From Acidobacteriota bacterium (GTDB lineage Bacteria > Actinomycetota > Acidimicrobiia > Acidimicrobiales > Microtrichaceae): a DNA stretch of 45,178 nucleotides. This document shows, in pieces, positions 17,003 through 25,750 of the stretch (its first letter is position 1; the number at the start of each line of letters is the position of its first letter). A program made the translations under genes and the position numbers. The notes under the pieces were generated by a model. It was not told the origin of the DNA and searched no databases. It saw nothing but the letters and a program-made list of their open reading frames with translations. Location of the stretch: assembly GCA_003577145.1 (NCBI GenBank), contig QEUP01000025.1, forward strand, positions 1 through 45,178, read 5' to 3'.

Positions 17003-17342
17003 ATACCGACCTCAATGACTTCGAGACCTTCGCTGGATGGCTTCTCGCGGAAGCCGAAGTAGAAGCTGGGGAGTAAGTCCCGAGAGCCACATCGTCGATG
17101 ACCTGTGCCTGGACTCATTTGACATCGTGTGGACAGTGATGCGCTTGTGGGATGAAGTAGGAATCAACATCCCCGACGAACTCCTTGCCACGATCGAGAC
17201 CCTTGGTGAGCTCCATGCGGTTCCGACCTGCGGGCTGCCCGGCATCGTCACTGAGGCGTCGATGTGGCTGCCACGACCCCTCACCCCTCCAGGACCGAGG
17301 CCGGAATCGCCACGCAAGGCGCGCCGTCGCACACGTCGATGA
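16999..17342 (+). pseudogene. Frameshifted acyl carrier protein
   Basis: The start GTG 16999 overlaps the GNAT stop (GTGA). The first 26 residues (...DFETFAGWLLAEAEVEAGE, helix I) run into TAA at 17077-17079. The frame one base back then encodes VSPESHIVDDLCLDSFDIVW, with the phosphopantetheine Ser in DSFD, followed by RLWDEVGINIPDEL and a helix-IV segment. Together they make one good ACP. One extra G in the GGGG run at 17068-17071 would join them seamlessly. The downstream frame runs to 17342, overlapping the 3' end of the opposite gene. It may be a recent mutation, a sequencing error or, less likely, a programmed frameshift. The low local GC matches the GNAT remnant. Confidence 0.65.
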
Positions 17343-19509
17343 CCACGCCGTTGGGCAGGAAGAAGGCGTCCTTCTGCTCGATCGACGCTTCCTGACGCCG
17401 CGGGTCCTCGTGGGGGTCCAGGCAGGCGGGATCCTCACTCTCCTCGGTGCACTGCGCGAGCCACTCCTCGGACTGGGTGGGCGGGATGTTCGCGCCCGGC
17501 GGGGGAAGGGTGCCGGAATCCCAGTAGACGAGGACCGAGCCCTCGTAGGGCATCTCCTCAGCGGTGAGGAGCTTCATGCCGACGAATGGGTTCGTGTCGG
17601 GGTGGCGGCCCTCGGCGAGCGCAGGCGAGTAGAGCAGCGCTCCGATGGTGCGGGCTTCGATCTCGGCGGCAACCTGGGCGACCTGGTGGTCGCCGAATGC
17701 CACATGGAGGATGACGTCGTGCTCGGGCGTGTCCGGGTAAGGATCGCTGGTGAGGTGCTGGGCGTAGCCGTTGGTCTCGGCCCTGTCCCACAGCATCTGG
17801 ATGAGGGCCAGCAGGATGGCCTGGTCGACCTTGCTCGGGTAAGCGGGCTGCAACACCTCCGAGAAGCCGGGTTCGTCACCGCTGCTGACGAAATCAGTGC
17901 TGCGCTGCAGCAACAGGCTGTAGTTCATGCCTGGTACACCGAGAACGGCTTTCTCCCAGTCGAGGGCGACCGCGGTGGCCGCTCCGCCGATGATCGCGCC
18001 CTGGCTGTTGCTGTCGTAGTAGGCGATGCCGGTGTCGATGAGCGGTGCGCCGGTGCTGCTCTGGAACGCCGGGTCGTCAGCGAACCCACCTCTGCCCTGA
18101 CCCAGCACCATCAGGCGGCTCATGAACAAGGTGTTGAGGATCCCCTGCTGGACGCGGTCGGCGAGCGTCGCGAACTGCCCTAGATCGGACAGGATGCTGA
18201 TGGCGTTGGGGACGTCGTCTTCCGCCATCCCGATCCAGTCGGTGGCGCAGTACATCATCGTGTTCGCTTCGGCCACCTTGGCTATGTGATCCGACTCGGC
18301 TTCCTCGTTGCTACCGAGCAGGCCGTGTCCGTAGACCACCGGTCGAGCCGGATTCACGACCCCGTCGGTGACGGTCGACTCGGGTATCTGGCAGTTGAAG
18401 TTCGCGGTGAAGGTGCCGTTGACCGCCGGCAGCCCGTCCTCGCCGTAGTTGAAGCGGCTGCCCGGCTCTCCTGCACCTGTCAGGTACAGCGGAACCTCGA
18501 AGGTTCCCTTGACGCGGCGCTCGATTCCCTCGGGGAGGCCGGGCGAGTCCTCGATGACCTCGGTCACGGCGAACTCGGGGGCATCCTCGCCGAGCTCTGC
18601 GAACGCATCGTCACGGATGTGCAGCAGCCGTTCGGAGAGATTGCGCTCGCTGGCCACCGTGAAGTCCCATGCGAGGTACAGATCGCCGCGCTCGACGCCT
18701 TCCTCTCCGAGCGCGCTGATCACGTTCTCCATGGACTCCCTCCGGGCCTCGACGGGCTCGATCCCGGTGGTGAGGTTGTCCCGGTACACGCGGAACGGCA
18801 GCTCGGCTTCGACGCTGTCGCCGGATTCGTCGACCAGGTTCCGGATGCCCACCGCGAAGGTGTGACCCTCGGTCAGGTTCACCGCCGGCCGGATCATCAC
18901 GAGCTGGTCCTCGGGGCTCTCCGCGGTGGAATCCAGCTCGACCCAGTGGGGCACCCTGTCACCGGTCTCCATGTCGACGAGAACGACCGCCGAGTCGTCC
19001 GTGAGGGACTCCTCGATGTCGCCGATCGGGGCGGCGCCGCTCGCCTCGAGGTCGACCCCGGGCACGTGGAGCAGGATCACCGACCCGGGTGAGAAGCCGT
19101 CGTTGCGGTTCCATTCGGTGACGTCGATGGGGACACCCGCGCTGTTCGCCGGCACCCCCCCGGGTGGGAGGTTGACGAGAAGTCCGGTGTCGGTCTCCTC
19201 GGAAGGGATGGTCAGCTGGTTGCTGGGGAACGGCAGCAGGCACGAGCGGTCGTCGAGGAGCTCACAGCCGGGGTTGGCGTCGAGGAGTGCCTGGAGGGCA
19301 GCCTCGTCGGCCGCCCCGAGGGGGGTGGGCTCGGTGCTCGCCGACGCGGATTCGGTGGTCTCGGAGGCATCCGAACCCGGTGACCCACCCGTGATGGGGA
19401 TGGTGGCCTGGTCTTCCTCCGGCTCGGCGCAGGAGGCCGCCAGGACCGCTGCCGCCGCAACCACCACGAGCACCCGTGCCCGACGACTCCGCCTGCTTGC
19501 GCTGATCAT
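17281..19509 (-). CDS. Large lipoprotein with virulence-factor-lipase-like architecture
   Basis: A 742-residue exported lipoprotein: basic N-terminus, hydrophobic core and lipobox ending AASC (Cys27), then a Thr/Ser/Glu-rich linker to about residue 65. Residues about 85-220 contain LLPFPSN...NDGFSPGS, RVPHWVELD and the strand VMIRPAVNLTEGHTFAVGI, matching the N-terminal beta domain of VolA-like bacterial lipases. The remainder looks like an alpha/beta-hydrolase: VVYGHGLLGS (oxyanion loop), YYDSNSQGAIIGG (nucleophile-elbow-like, NSQG rather than GxSxG) and a late VAFGDHQVA (possible His). Lipase or esterase activity is inference. The start ATG 19509 has AAGGG 8 bases upstream; GTG 19533 is the alternative. 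The 3' end overlaps the antisense ACP remnant by 62 bases. Confidence 0.75.
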   Translation of the reverse strand: MISASRRSRRARVLVVVAAAAVLAASCAEPEEDQATIPITGGSPGSDASETTESASASTEPTPLGAADEAALQALLDANPGCELLDDRSCLLPFPSNQLTIPSEETDTGLLVNLPPGGVPANSAGVPIDVTEWNRNDGFSPGSVILLHVPGVDLEASGAAPIGDIEESLTDDSAVVLVDMETGDRVPHWVELDSTAESPEDQLVMIRPAVNLTEGHTFAVGIRNLVDESGDSVEAELPFRVYRDNLTTGIEPVEARRESMENVISALGEEGVERGDLYLAWDFTVASERNLSERLLHIRDDAFAELGEDAPEFAVTEVIEDSPGLPEGIERRVKGTFEVPLYLTGAGEPGSRFNYGEDGLPAVNGTFTANFNCQIPESTVTDGVVNPARPVVYGHGLLGSNEEAESDHIAKVAEANTMMYCATDWIGMAEDDVPNAISILSDLGQFATLADRVQQGILNTLFMSRLMVLGQGRGGFADDPAFQSSTGAPLIDTGIAYYDSNSQGAIIGGAATAVALDWEKAVLGVPGMNYSLLLQRSTDFVSSGDEPGFSEVLQPAYPSKVDQAILLALIQMLWDRAETNGYAQHLTSDPYPDTPEHDVILHVAFGDHQVAQVAAEIEARTIGALLYSPALAEGRHPDTNPFVGMKLLTAEEMPYEGSVLVYWDSGTLPPPGANIPPTQSEEWLAQCTEESEDPACLDPHEDPRRQEASIEQKDAFFLPNGVVIDVCDGAPCVAIPASVLEG

Positions 19510-19617
19510 CCTCCGCACCCTTCGCGAGGTCACCTCTGACAGGTCGCAAGACTAACCGCGGCCCGTTCAAGGTGAGGAAAGCGAGCCGCCACCGGCCGCC
19601 GCTGCCGTCTCCGGGGC

Positions 19618-20616
19618 TCAGTTGAGGTACTTGCCGCAGTGCGGCCAGGGAGCCGAGCCGCGCTCGTTGTAGAGCAGTTGGGCCCGCAGGTCCTGTTCGG
19701 CCGGGGAGGCGAGCGACGGCAGGCCCTGGCCCCCGATCGAGCGCCAGGTGTCGACCGAGAACTGGTAGGCACCGTGGTAGAGGCCGTTGGCGCTGACGGC
19801 GGAGTAGTTGCCGCCCGACTCGCACTGGCGGAGCTTCTCCCAGCCGGGTCCCTGGGCGTTTCCGCCGGACCCGCCGGACCCACCGGACCCACCGGTTGCG
19901 CCGTCGCTCACAGATCCACCGCCACCGCCTTCGGTCGCGGCAGCCTGCTGCTGCGCCGCAGCTTGGGCCTCGGCGGCTGCTGCCTGGGCCCGGGCCCGGG
20001 CTTGCTCCTCGGCCAGGCGGCGGGCCTGGTCGAGCTCCAGGGTGGCTTGCTCCTCCGCGGCGCGGGCGGCCGCCAGATCGCTCTCGGCCTGTTCGATGAG
20101 CGAGGTGTTCCCGTCGGCACGTTCGGAGAAGTCGAGCAGAGCCTCGTCGGCCGCCGCCCGCAGCTCGGCGTAGCGATCGGCGGCCTCGGTGTTGTCCTCG
20201 TTGCGGCCGAGCACGAGGTACTGGCGCCACGACAGATCGACCGAGTTGGACGCGTCGAGGAACAGCTCGAGCTCGCCGGTGGATCCCCCTCCGATGAACG
20301 CCTCCACAGCAGCTTCTCGCGCGGCGCCGCGCGCTTCGGTCAGCTGCTCACCCAGATCGCCGTAGACCTCTTCGAGCTCGGCGCGCTCGGCGTCGAGGCG
20401 CGCCTGCTCGGCCCACAGTTCCTCGAGACGCTGCTCGGCGGCGCTCACGAGGAACTGCGCCTGGCGCAGGTTGGCCTCGGCCTCCTCGACCGTCGGGATC
20501 TCGCCGTCATCGACGGCGGGTGCGGCGGCCACCTGAGCGACGCCGACCGTGAAGACGGCTGCGCTCAGGATGATGGCCGTTTTCGTGCGCGCGAGAAGCG
20601 AGGTGGTGGTTGTCAT
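19618..20616 (-). CDS. Secreted coiled-coil protein with Rpf transglycosylase-like domain
   Basis: A 332-residue exported protein: signal peptide (about 1-31, ending AQVAAAPA), a long Ala/Glu-rich coiled coil (about 42-225), a Gly/Ser linker (229-255) and a C-terminal resuscitation-promoting-factor domain (256-332). The Rpf domain has the catalytic glutamate E266 in CESGGNY, the GLYHGAYQF and DTWRSIGG blocks, and the C265/C327 pair expected to form the family disulfide. Rpf proteins cleave peptidoglycan and promote resuscitation and growth. The coiled coil resembles that of NlpC/P60 and FtsX-activated hydrolases, suggesting regulated delivery at the cell wall. It starts at ATG 20616 with a weak ribosome-binding site. 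The upstream leader is structured. Confidence 0.9.
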   Translation of the reverse strand: MTTTTSLLARTKTAIILSAAVFTVGVAQVAAAPAVDDGEIPTVEEAEANLRQAQFLVSAAEQRLEELWAEQARLDAERAELEEVYGDLGEQLTEARGAAREAAVEAFIGGGSTGELELFLDASNSVDLSWRQYLVLGRNEDNTEAADRYAELRAAADEALLDFSERADGNTSLIEQAESDLAAARAAEEQATLELDQARRLAEEQARARAQAAAAEAQAAAQQQAAATEGGGGGSVSDGATGGSGGSGGSGGNAQGPGWEKLRQCESGGNYSAVSANGLYHGAYQFSVDTWRSIGGQGLPSLASPAEQDLRAQLLYNERGSAPWPHCGKYLN

Positions 20617-20910
20617 GACTGTCGACGCTCGACACCGGCAAGCCTGAGATCTTCGGGCTGTGCTCCGGGTCTCGGTGCTCGGTGATCCTCCTCAAGAGTT
20701 GAGGCTGGCTGCTCCGGCGTGTAACCGGTTCGCAACAACTCGGCCCGCTCGTAGCCCCGCCTGGGTGCGAGACATACCAAGCGGTGAGCACTTTACCGTC
20801 TTGGCGCCGAACGTCCAGCACTGATGGGCTTCTTCCTCGTGCGACAGCCGTGTTACGCCTGTAATGACAAGGAAAACTCCGATGACGATAATCTGCCCGG
20901 GGGGCACGCC
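20617..20910. promoter_or_regulatory. Divergent promoter/leader region between rpf-like and methyltransferase genes
   Basis: This is 294 bases between divergent genes. On the Rpf side there is a perfect hairpin CCTCAA-GAG-TTGAGG at 20690-20704 and an imperfect one, CCAAGCGGT...ACCGTCTTGG, at 20777-20804, next to a TATGTC -10-like hexamer on the minus strand. Nearer the methyltransferase there is a TTAC-GCCT-GTAA dyad around 20855-20866. Part of 20824-20910 is open in the methyltransferase frame, but it reads unlike the family. Confidence 0.4.
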
Positions 20911-22011
20911 ATGGCAGCCGAAACCAGCGCCGACGGGAGCCGCCGGGGGGACCCGGATCCCAACCAGGTCGCCCTGTTCGCCTTCCAGGTGTGGAACTAC
21001 CGGCAGGGCGAGCTGGTCGCCCTGATGATCCATCTCGGCGATCGCCTGGGCCTGTACCAGGAGCTCTGGGGTGCCGGGCCCGTCACCGCCACCGAGCTGG
21101 CCGAGAACACCGGCCTGTCGGCACGGTGGCTGCTGGAGTGGCTGAGGGCGCAGGCCGCAGCCGGGCTGGTGGACTCCGAGGACGGCGTCACCTTCGAGAT
21201 GACCGACGTGCAGGGGGCGGTTCTCGCCGACGAGTACGGCAGCCTGTTCTTCGCGGCCGGCGCCTTCGCCGGCCCGCCGAGCCCCGACGTCATAGACGGT
21301 CTGGCCGAGGCGTTTCGCACCGGTACCGGCCTCCCCTACGACTCCCTGGGCGAAGCGGGCGCCCAGGCGATCGACCGGGTCCTCTCACCGTGGTCGCGGC
21401 TGGCCTTGCTACCCCGCATCATCCCGGCGCTCGAGGGTGTGGAGGAAAAGCTCCGCGCCGGCTGTCACGTCGCCGACATCGGATGTGGCGCGGGGATGAG
21501 CCTCGCCATCCTCGCCGAGGCCTTCCCGACAGGGCGGTACCACGGTTACGACCCGTCGCTGCACGCGATCAACCGCGCTCGCCACAAGATGGCAGAAGCA
21601 GGTCTGGGCAACGTGGTGCTGCACCACGCCGGCGGTGAGGAGGTCTCCGGCGACGAGGTGTTCGACCTCGTGCTCAGCTTCGACTGCCTGCACGACATGC
21701 CCCACCCCGACCGAGTGGCGCGGGCAGTACGTCGCTCGATCGCCGCCGACGGCACCTGGCTGATCAAAGAGGTCCGTTCTTCGGGTGAGTTCGCGACCGA
21801 CCGGAAGAACCCGATGCTGGCGCTGATGTACTCGTCGTCGGTGGCCACCTGCATGTCCTCGGCGCTGTCCGAGCCCGACGGGATGGGGCTGGGCACCCTG
21901 GGTCTACCGCCCGAGACCTTGCGTGAGCTGACAAGGGAGGCCGGGTTCACCCGGTTCGCTCTGCACGACTTCGATGATCCCGCCAACCTCTACTACGAGG
22001 TACGACCATGA
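20911..22011 (+). CDS. Class I SAM-dependent methyltransferase (winged-helix + Rossmann type)
   Basis: A 366-residue two-domain enzyme. Residues about 25-110 form a winged-helix dimerisation-like domain (VTATELAENTGLSARWLLEWLRAQAAAGLV), and residues about 170-366 form a Rossmann methyltransferase with the SAM motif VADIGCGAGMSL, the acidic GYDPS and DLVLSFDCLHDMPHP. This is the layout of O-methyltransferase-like and Rv2258c-like proteins. The acceptor is unknown. The start at ATG 20911 follows a G-rich ribosome-binding site and gives M-A-A-E-T; an earlier in-frame ATG at 20824 would add 29 residues unlike the family. It converges with the histidine kinase gene. Confidence 0.88.
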   Translation: MAAETSADGSRRGDPDPNQVALFAFQVWNYRQGELVALMIHLGDRLGLYQELWGAGPVTATELAENTGLSARWLLEWLRAQAAAGLVDSEDGVTFEMTDVQGAVLADEYGSLFFAAGAFAGPPSPDVIDGLAEAFRTGTGLPYDSLGEAGAQAIDRVLSPWSRLALLPRIIPALEGVEEKLRAGCHVADIGCGAGMSLAILAEAFPTGRYHGYDPSLHAINRARHKMAEAGLGNVVLHHAGGEEVSGDEVFDLVLSFDCLHDMPHPDRVARAVRRSIAADGTWLIKEVRSSGEFATDRKNPMLALMYSSSVATCMSSALSEPDGMGLGTLGLPPETLRELTREAGFTRFALHDFDDPANLYYEVRP

Positions 22012-22056
22012 GGATGGCGATGGTGTCCGCCGCGGCAGGTTCGGTCTCTCCCTCGG

Positions 22057-23522
22057 TCACCCCTCGGTGACGTTCGGCTCGCAAGGAAGCGTGACGGTGA
22101 CCCTCGTCCCGCCCCCCGGGGCGTCCCCTATCGCGAGCGTCCCGCGGTGGTACTCCGCCTGCTGAGCCGCCAGAGCGAGCCCGAGACCCGACCCACGATC
22201 GGTGGCGGTGCCTCCGCGTTCGAACGGCCTGGTGACCCGGAGCCGATCGCCTTCGGGGATGCCCGGACCGCTGTCATCGACCGCAATGACCGCAGCCGAG
22301 GAATCGAACACCACCCAGACGGTGATCTGCGCCGGCTGCCCGTTGCGGCGACCGTGCACCGCCGCGTTCTTGAGGAGGTTGTCGATCATCACCCTCAGTC
22401 CCTCGGGCCAGCCGTTGACGGGCTGGGGATCGCCGCGGACATCAACCGTGACATCGCTGCCCGGGTAGCGCCTGCCGAGCGCGAACACGGAGGCGTCGAC
22501 GATCTCGAGCACGTCGGTGTCCTGCTTCAGGCTCTGGTCGGCCAGATCACCCCGGGCGAGTGTCTCCAGCGCGCCGAGTATGGCCGTCAGCCGTTGCTGC
22601 TCGCTCTGGATGTCGTGGAGGATCTCGCCTCGTTCGACCGGATCGATGCCGGGGTTGCGCAAGAGGGCGTCGATGTTCGCGCTCATGCTCGTCAGTGGGG
22701 TACGGATCTCGTGGCCGACACTGCGGGCGAACCCCTGGGCCGCCGCGTGAGCGGCATCGGTCTCGCTCGCTGAACGCTCCAGGCGCGCCAGCATGTCGTT
22801 GAGGCTCGAGGCCACGCCCCCGACCTCCTCGGGCATGTCGGCTGCGGGGACCCGCGTCGCCAGGTCCCTGGTGCTCGCCACACGACCAGCGGCCTGGCGC
22901 AGGCGGGTGAGAGGCCGCAGGCCGATGCCGGCCAGCAGCCAGCCCGCAACCCCCCCGACGAGGACCGCGGCAACACCGAACACGACGATGCGGTTGCGCA
23001 GCGAGGTGATCGACTCCTCGGTCGGCTCGTAGGACGCGGCGACCTCGATGACAACATCGCTCTGCACGACCTCCGGGTCCGAAGCAGCGGCCGGCGGTCC
23101 GACCTCGGCCAGGTTGGCGGTCAGGATGCGCCAGGACTGCCCGTCCAAGTCGACGGTGCGGGTACCGAGGTCGTCGGACCCGGGAGCATCGGCGTCGGTG
23201 AACGGCTCGGTCTGGCTGATGACCTCCCCGTCGACGGTTATCCGGTGGGGGACGGGTGGGAGGATGCCCTCACCCTGAGGCTGCTGCGGTGGAGGTGGTC
23301 CGCCCTGATCGATCCCGCTGGTCACCGGGCCGGCCTGCGCCTCGACGAGTTCCCGGAAGAGACCGCGCTGCATCAACCTCTCGGCTTGGCGACCCAGTTC
23401 CTCGTCCAGGATGGCCCGCTCGTCGCCGGCGACCAGGTTGAACAGGGCGACGCCGGCGACAGCCACCACCAGCGCGACCGCACCCGCGACGATCAGCGCG
23501 AGCCGGGTGCGCAGGCTGTGCA

Positions 23523-23523
<1 letters not shown>
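22057..23523 (-). CDS. Sensor histidine kinase
   Basis: A 488-residue membrane sensor kinase: TM1 (about 8-32), an extracellular sensor region (about 33-178) with a proline/glutamine-rich loop, TM2 (about 179-201), HAMP (to about 255), HisKA with the phosphorylated His (about H271) in SVGHEIRTPLTS, and HATPase_c with N-box DNLLKNAAVHG, G1 VDDSGPGIPEG and G2 GSGLGLALA. Its ATG 23523 shares a base with the TGA of the response-regulator gene (TGATG), so the pair is coupled. It belongs to the OmpR-partner class. Signal unknown. The context, divergent from the PI-PLC, protease and SurE lipoproteins, suggests envelope or nutrient sensing (inference). Confidence 0.93.
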
Positions 23524-24209
<686 letters not shown>

Positions 24210-24261
24210 GTCTCCATTGTGTCCAGCGAGAGCCCAAGCCGGTGAGCATCTCAGGGATATC

Positions 24262-24281
24262 TCATAATTGGTCAATAATGA
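24262..24281. promoter_or_regulatory. AT-rich operator-like dyad in a divergent promoter region
   Basis: TCATAATTG and CAATAATGA are near-perfect inverted arms (one mismatch) separated by GT. The 20 bases are strongly AT-rich against the GC-rich background. They sit between the divergent response-regulator gene (start 24209) and PI-PLC-like gene (start 24342), and a TTGACC -35-like hexamer on the minus strand overlaps it. This fits a regulator-binding site controlling one or both directions. Confidence 0.5.
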
Positions 24282-24341
24282 TCAGGTGCCGCGCTCCTCG
24301 TTGCGACGCGCGAACAGACCGCCCCGTCAGGGCAGGAGGCG

Positions 24342-25580
24342 ATGGTGACGGTGTACCTCCCGACAAGAAGGCAAGGACGGCGAAGCTCCCCCACACCTAG
24401 GTGGCCGGCACCTCCGTTGACGATCGTCCTGGTCCTCGCGCTCCTGCTCGCCGCCTGCAGCGACGGCAACAGCGCCGACGGCGACACCCCGGACACGACG
24501 ATCGATCCCTACCCGCTCGATGACGAGCTGCGGCTCAACGACATCCAGGTCCTCGGTTCGCACAACAGCTACCACGTCCAGCCCGAAGACGAGCTGTTCG
24601 ACGTCATGGCTGCGGTGACATCGATCGCCACGGTGTTGGAGTACACCCACGTGCCGCTCGACGAGCAGCTCTCCGAGCAGGGCATCCGCCAGATGGAGAT
24701 CGACGTGTACGCCGACCCCGAAGGTGGCCTCTACCACCAGCGCGCAGCGCCCGAGCTGCTCGGACTCGACAGCGCCACCGGGCCCGAAGAGCTGCTCGAA
24801 CCGGGCTTCAAGGTGCTGCACTACCAAGACCTCGACTTCTTGTCGACCTGCCTCACGCTCGTCGAGTGCCTCCGGACCGTCAAGCAGTGGAGCGACGCCA
24901 ACCCTCTCCACGTACCGATCATGATCACGATCGAGCCGAAGGACGACGTCATCGACATCATCGAGCAGTTCGTAGACCTCACCGAGCCGGTCGAGTTCAC
25001 CGCGGCGCTCCTCGACGACCTCGACGCCGAGATCCGCTCCGTGTTCGACGAGCAGGATCTCATCACCCCCGATGACGTGCGCGGCGAGTTCCCCACGCTG
25101 GAAGAAGCCGTGACCACCGAGGGGTGGCCGACGCTCGGCGAGTCCCGCGGCAAGGTGCTGTTCACCATGACCGACACGGGAGAAGCCAAGGAGGCCTACC
25201 TCGACGGCCACCCGACGCTCGAGGGAAGGGTCATGTTCACCGACTCCGGGCCCGGCGAGCCGGCCGGTGCCTTCGTCAGGGTCGACGACCCCCTGGGGGA
25301 CGGCGAGCGCATCACCGAACTGGTCGAACAAGGCTTCCTGGTCCTCACCCGAACCGATGCCGACACCGCCGAGGCACGGGCCGACGACACCACCCGCCGA
25401 GAAGCGGCTCTGTCGTCTGGCGCGCAGTTCGTCAGCACCGACTACCCGGTTCCCGACGACGATCTCGGCAACGACTACTTCGTCGAGATACCCGGCGGTG
25501 TTCCGGCACGCTGCAACCCCCTCATCGCGCCACCCGACTGCGAACCCGACGACATCGAGAACCCCGAGTACCTGCGGTAG
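24342..25580 (+). CDS. Ca2+-dependent phosphoinositide phospholipase C-like lipoprotein
   Basis: A 412-residue exported lipoprotein: signal sequence with lipobox LLAAC (Cys39), an acidic linker, then a TIM-barrel-type phosphodiesterase related to Ca-dependent PI-PLC (PF16670 type). Diagnostic features are LNDIQVLGSHNSYH near the start of the domain (first catalytic His), the acidic EIDVYAD strand (metal ligands) and VLHYQDLDF (second His region). Such enzymes cleave phosphodiester bonds of phosphoinositides or similar lipids outside the cell. AGGAGG lies 2 bases before ATG 24342, or 5 before GTG 24345, which may be the true start. The last codons and the stop lie inside a palindromic repeat. 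It is the first of three lipoprotein genes on this strand. Confidence 0.85.
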   Translation: MVTVYLPTRRQGRRSSPTPRWPAPPLTIVLVLALLLAACSDGNSADGDTPDTTIDPYPLDDELRLNDIQVLGSHNSYHVQPEDELFDVMAAVTSIATVLEYTHVPLDEQLSEQGIRQMEIDVYADPEGGLYHQRAAPELLGLDSATGPEELLEPGFKVLHYQDLDFLSTCLTLVECLRTVKQWSDANPLHVPIMITIEPKDDVIDIIEQFVDLTEPVEFTAALLDDLDAEIRSVFDEQDLITPDDVRGEFPTLEEAVTTEGWPTLGESRGKVLFTMTDTGEAKEAYLDGHPTLEGRVMFTDSGPGEPAGAFVRVDDPLGDGERITELVEQGFLVLTRTDADTAEARADDTTRREAALSSGAQFVSTDYPVPDDDLGNDYFVEIPGGVPARCNPLIAPPDCEPDDIENPEYLR

Positions 25581-25673
25581 CGCCAAACCAGCACTGCGGA
25601 GGCGCACGCCGAAGCAGCGGGCAGCGAGAACCGGATCCGCGCAGCGGGGCGCTACCTGCGGTAGCGCCAAACC
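25569..25673. repeat. Palindromic repeat, two partial units 84 bp apart
   Basis: A 21-bp sequence beginning TACCTGCGGTAGCGCC is present exactly at 25569-25589 and 25653-25673. In the second unit it forms a perfect hairpin, GGCGCTACC-TGC-GGTAGCGCC (25648-25668). The bases just before it (AGAACCGGAT, CGCAGC) also occur, reverse-complemented, in every unit of the tandem array at the right end of the window. The first unit overlaps the stop codon of the PI-PLC gene. The hairpin may act as a terminator. Confidence 0.85.
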
Positions 25674-25750
25674 GACAGCACTATGATCTCGCCGTCGCGT
25701 CATACCGCAACACGAGCGGTCCGGCCAGGGGGCGGGGGAGAGAGACGAAA

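Noticed and set aside
20617-20823. c-di-AMP (ydaO) riboswitch before the Rpf-domain gene
   Set aside because: The expected GGGUGAAU-type core and flanking consensus are not visible, although stems are present.
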